Below are positions 39,589 to 42,132 of a stretch of 42,132 nt of DNA, in pieces. Source of the DNA: JBJHBP01 sp050485645. GTDB taxonomy: Bacteria > Pseudomonadota > Gammaproteobacteria > Steroidobacterales > Rariloculaceae. The stretch is taken from assembly GCA_050485645.1 (NCBI GenBank), contig JBJHBT010000033.1:1-42132 (forward strand), in the 5' to 3' direction. A program made the position numbers and the translations under genes. The notes under the pieces are model-generated. The model had not been told where the DNA came from. It was given only the letters and a program-made list of their open reading frames with translations, and ran no database searches. The stretch's first letter is position 1. Each line of letters starts with the position of its first letter.

Positions 39589-42010
39589 TAGAAATTCATC
39601 GACATGTTGAATGAGTAGCGACGACCCACTAGGTCGTCGAACGGACTGAAGCTTCCGAAACCTGCACGCGGATCGCGAACATCGTAGCCGCCCGGACGAG
39701 GCTTCTTGTCGAACAGATTGCTGACACTGACCGATGCATTGATCGGGCCGAAGCTCGAACCTCCCGTCAGGTTGAACAGATTCGTAGTCCTGTAGCCCGC
39801 CAGCAGTTGGTTGCTCTGCAGGGTCGGCCCCGCCGAACCGGTCTGGTTAGGGGTTGTCGCGAAGGTTGTCGGCGCATCGGTGGACCTGCGGTGGTTCCAG
39901 GTGAGTGTTACGCGATAGTCCCTTCCCCAGACATAGGTAACGCCGGTGTTGGCGCGAAACTTTGACGCACCGCCAAATCCGGCGTAGTTGTCCACCAGGT
40001 CGGCACCGTAGCGTTGAACCTGATCGATCAGGAAATTCATGTTCGTGTTGACCGAGAGTACGCCCGGAAGGCGGCCGGCCATGCTCCAGCTCAGGCTCAG
40101 ATCTACGCCGCTGATCTCCAGCTTTCCCTGGTTGTCGAACGAGTTGTAGACGCGCTGTATGCCGCCAGTGACCGGGTCGCGTTCGATGAGCGAACAGAAC
40201 CCGCGCGGATCGTTCAGGGAATAACCCGGGTTCAGCCCATTGATGTTGAAGCAGCTATTGACGATTGTGCCCGTCGCCTGCACTTCGATTGGATCGGTAA
40301 CCTTCGCCCTGTACCAATCCACGGTGCCGGCAACCCTTTCCAGCAAGGAGTGCCTGAACGGTGACCGAAAGGCGAAGCCGAGCGTCCATGTATCTCCGCG
40401 CTCGTTCGCGAGCTCCGGGTTGCCCACCACGAGTGCTCCACCGCCGCCCACATCCCATTCGTCCTGGTTCACGTGGAATTCCGACCCGTTGTTTCCGCCC
40501 CAGACATTAATCTGTGCGGAGCAAAGCGCCTGCAGCTGCGCCCGTACGGCCGGGTCGGTTGTGTCGGTATTGTTGAGCGTGGTGCCTTCTTCCGGACCAG
40601 GGAACGCCGCGGCGAAGGCGGCATTGTTTCGGCACGGATCGGTGGGAACCGAGGCGAACTGCGCGCTGGCACTGGGTGTGGCGAACAGCTCGGACATGTT
40701 CGGTGCACGTTCGGCGCGGTTGTAGCCGCCACGAACCCGCAACCAGGGCGTCGGACTCCAGCTGCCAAGCAGCTTGTAGGTTTCCACGTCCTGGCCGGTG
40801 CTGTACTCCGAATAGCGTGCACCCAGCTCCAGCTCGAGGTTGTCGACCAAGCGCACGCCGCTCAGCAGCGGAACGAGCAGCTCACCGTAGACTTCCTTGA
40901 CGGTGACAGTCTCGTCGATGCTTCCGGCCCCGAACTGGCCGGCGGACGTGTCGGTGATGTAGTCACGCTCGCGCAGCGAGTCAGGCGTGTGCCTGTACTC
41001 ATTCATGCGGTGGGTGGCGCCGAACGCCGCGCGCATGTCTCCCGCGGGAAGCCTCGCCACATGACCCTGGCTACTGAACTCGAAAATCCGCTGGATCATC
41101 TGGTTGCGATCCATCTGGTTCGACAGCAGGGCATCGATGCAGTCCTGTGATACGACGAGACCGGGATCGAAAGGGTTGAGACCGCTGGTACACGTCAGGT
41201 ACTTCGAGCTCAGACCGGTTTCAGAGTATCCCCGGCCGTAATTGGGCGCGGAGAGGATCCGCTGGTATGTGTTGAGCGAAGTGTACCCGACGTACTCGGT
41301 CTGGGTGTCCGATCTTCCCTGCGAGGTATAGAGTTCCCAGGTCCAGTCCGAAAAGCCCATGTCACCACGCAGACCCAGCGTCAGCTGATACAACTGCCCG
41401 GTATTGGAGGTGCCACGTGGCGGCAGATAGGGCAGCTGCTGGTTCAGCTGCCAAGCGGCGTTCGGACCACATCTGGAAAGCGGCAGGCCGGTGTTGGGAT
41501 CTATCTCGACGATGTAGTCGGCGCCGCTTTCGGGGTTGGTGAGAACGCCCGGTGCGCCAGGATTTGCGGCCAACATATAGTTGTTGCAGGCGGACAGCCC
41601 ACGGAACGGATTGTCGGCATTGGCGCCGGTGGTGCCGATGACGGAGGTACCGCGCGACTCGAGCAGGATTCGCAACTCCTCGGGCACGGGGAATGCTTCC
41701 GACATCCGGCAGCCGCCCATCGGTGCGCAGTTGGTGCCGCGCGTTCCACCCGGCAGGTACTCGCTGCGGGTCTGGCCCGACACCTGTCCAGGTGCCGGGT
41801 TGGTGATGACGGAGGGCAGGTAGATGGCGTCCCCATCCTGAATCGAATGGAAGGGAATCACCACGCCAAAGCCACCGAGAAAAGGCGCCGGCTCGCGGCG
41901 CGTGTGAGTGTTGGAGTTCGCGAAGTGGACGTGGCCGAAAGCCTGCAGACTGTCGCTGAAATCGAATCGAGCGCGGCCGATCACGGCGTAGGCATCTCGC
42001 GGACTTGCTA
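39588..42010 (-). pseudogene. TonB-dependent receptor, 5' part removed by IS630 end
   Basis: The readable frame runs from the element boundary (42010) to TAA at 39588. It contains the beta-barrel only, starting SPRDAYAVIGRARFDFSDSL and ending RAGFGSFSPFDDLVGRRYSF, with a final Phe. The signal peptide, TonB box, plug domain and first barrel strands of the family, roughly 300 residues or more, are missing. Beyond 42010 comes element sequence with an in-frame stop at 42023-42021. A GTG at 41984 could start translation but would give no functional receptor. Landmarks such as YNRAERAPNMSELFATPSAS, WDVGGGGALVVGNPELANER and NASVSVSNLFDKKPRPGGYD match the large receptors of aquatic proteobacteria. 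The substrate is unknown. Confidence 0.88.
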
Positions 42011-42132
42011 GTGTACCCCGTCAAGCAGTCTGTAACTTATTAAGCGTTCGACGTCCTCGTTTCACTTTTTCGAGGATATCCTGCGCTGACTTCGTCCAAA
42101 TGAACGGCGCGGGTGCTTCATTGTGCTTGTCG
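42011..42132 (-). mobile_element. IS630-family element, right end (partial)
   Basis: The element end is set by TA at 42009-42010, the target dinucleotide duplicated by IS630/mariner elements, within CTAG, a preferred IS630 site. The terminal sequence read inward begins GTGTACCCCGTCAAGCAGTC. The rest of the element and its other end lie outside the window. Confidence 0.75.
42021..42132 (-). CDS. IS630-family transposase, C-terminal end
   Basis: Only the last 36 codons are in the window. They read DKHNEAPAPFIWTKSAQDIL then EKVKRGRRTLNKLQTA and stop. The HN..P.PF.WTK.A..IL pattern is the C-terminus of IS630-type DDE transposases. The catalytic DDE residues lie further upstream, off the right edge. 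The stop is 10 bases from the element end, as is usual for this family. Confidence 0.82.
   Translation of the reverse strand, partial: DKHNEAPAPFIWTKSAQDILEKVKRGRRTLNKLQTA

Noticed and set aside
1..42132. tRNA, rRNA, CRISPR arrays, known riboswitches and defence systems
   Set aside because: None was recognised by eye; no repeat-spacer pattern or tRNA-like cloverleaf stood out, though a small RNA could be missed without a search.

Overview
The window is about 42 kb of GC-rich bacterial chromosome. It looks like a free-living, aerobic, Gram-negative gammaproteobacterium. The basis is the gene content: a TonB-dependent receptor, Tat-exported enzymes, MtgA, gammaproteobacterial-type SucCD, a CueR-CopA module, an ECF sigma/anti-sigma pair, exonuclease III and an alternative oxidase. 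The lineage is inferred from protein style only; no rRNA or tRNA gene was recognised. Coding is dense, with many 4-base overlaps (ATGA, GTGA or TTGA) and several TTG or GTG starts.

Layout. 1-3171: a rearranged, visibly less GC-rich edge with a scrap of xseA, two tandem paralogous HEAT-repeat secreted proteins, and what looks like a third copy reduced to its signal-peptide codons. 3172-7535: an ECF sigma, anti-sigma, small exported protein and TPR/beta-barrel operon facing a DUF4382-type lipoprotein gene. The shared 232-base gap holds two near-identical ECF-type promoters, one per direction. 7595-11370: a DUF1499 membrane protein and two divergent, paralogous carriers of the ATP/ADP-translocase type. 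11388-14784: an overlapping operon of circularly permuted ATP-grasp, alpha-E and zinc-ribbon metallopeptidase genes. 14829-18462: a penicillin-acylase-family hydrolase and a PQQ-type aldose dehydrogenase.

18645-22239: sucCD facing a CoA-acylating aldehyde dehydrogenase; together these could interconvert succinate, succinyl-CoA and succinate semialdehyde. 22255-24486: a DCC thiol oxidoreductase coupled to a bestrophin, then an exported hydroxypyruvate-isomerase-like protein. 24465-30844: sugar transferase, xthA, a bacterial alternative oxidase, an exported amidohydrolase, mtgA, a small membrane protein and a Tat aldo/keto reductase. 30949-35475: a hybrid histidine kinase, then cueR-copA with a textbook 19-bp-spacer MerR-type promoter.

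35839-39514: two small membrane proteins followed by a cobalt-type nitrile hydratase cluster (beta, alpha, P14K-like activator, CobW/P47K-like GTPase). The GTPase is frameshifted. 39588-42132: a TonB-dependent receptor whose 5' part is cut off by the end of an IS630-family element at a TA site; the element runs off the right edge.

The items most worth following are the twin ECF promoters, the ATP-grasp/alpha-E/peptidase operon, the unusual nitrile hydratase cluster with its upstream membrane genes, the SucCD/aldehyde dehydrogenase pairing with a dyad over the start site, and the alternative oxidase.
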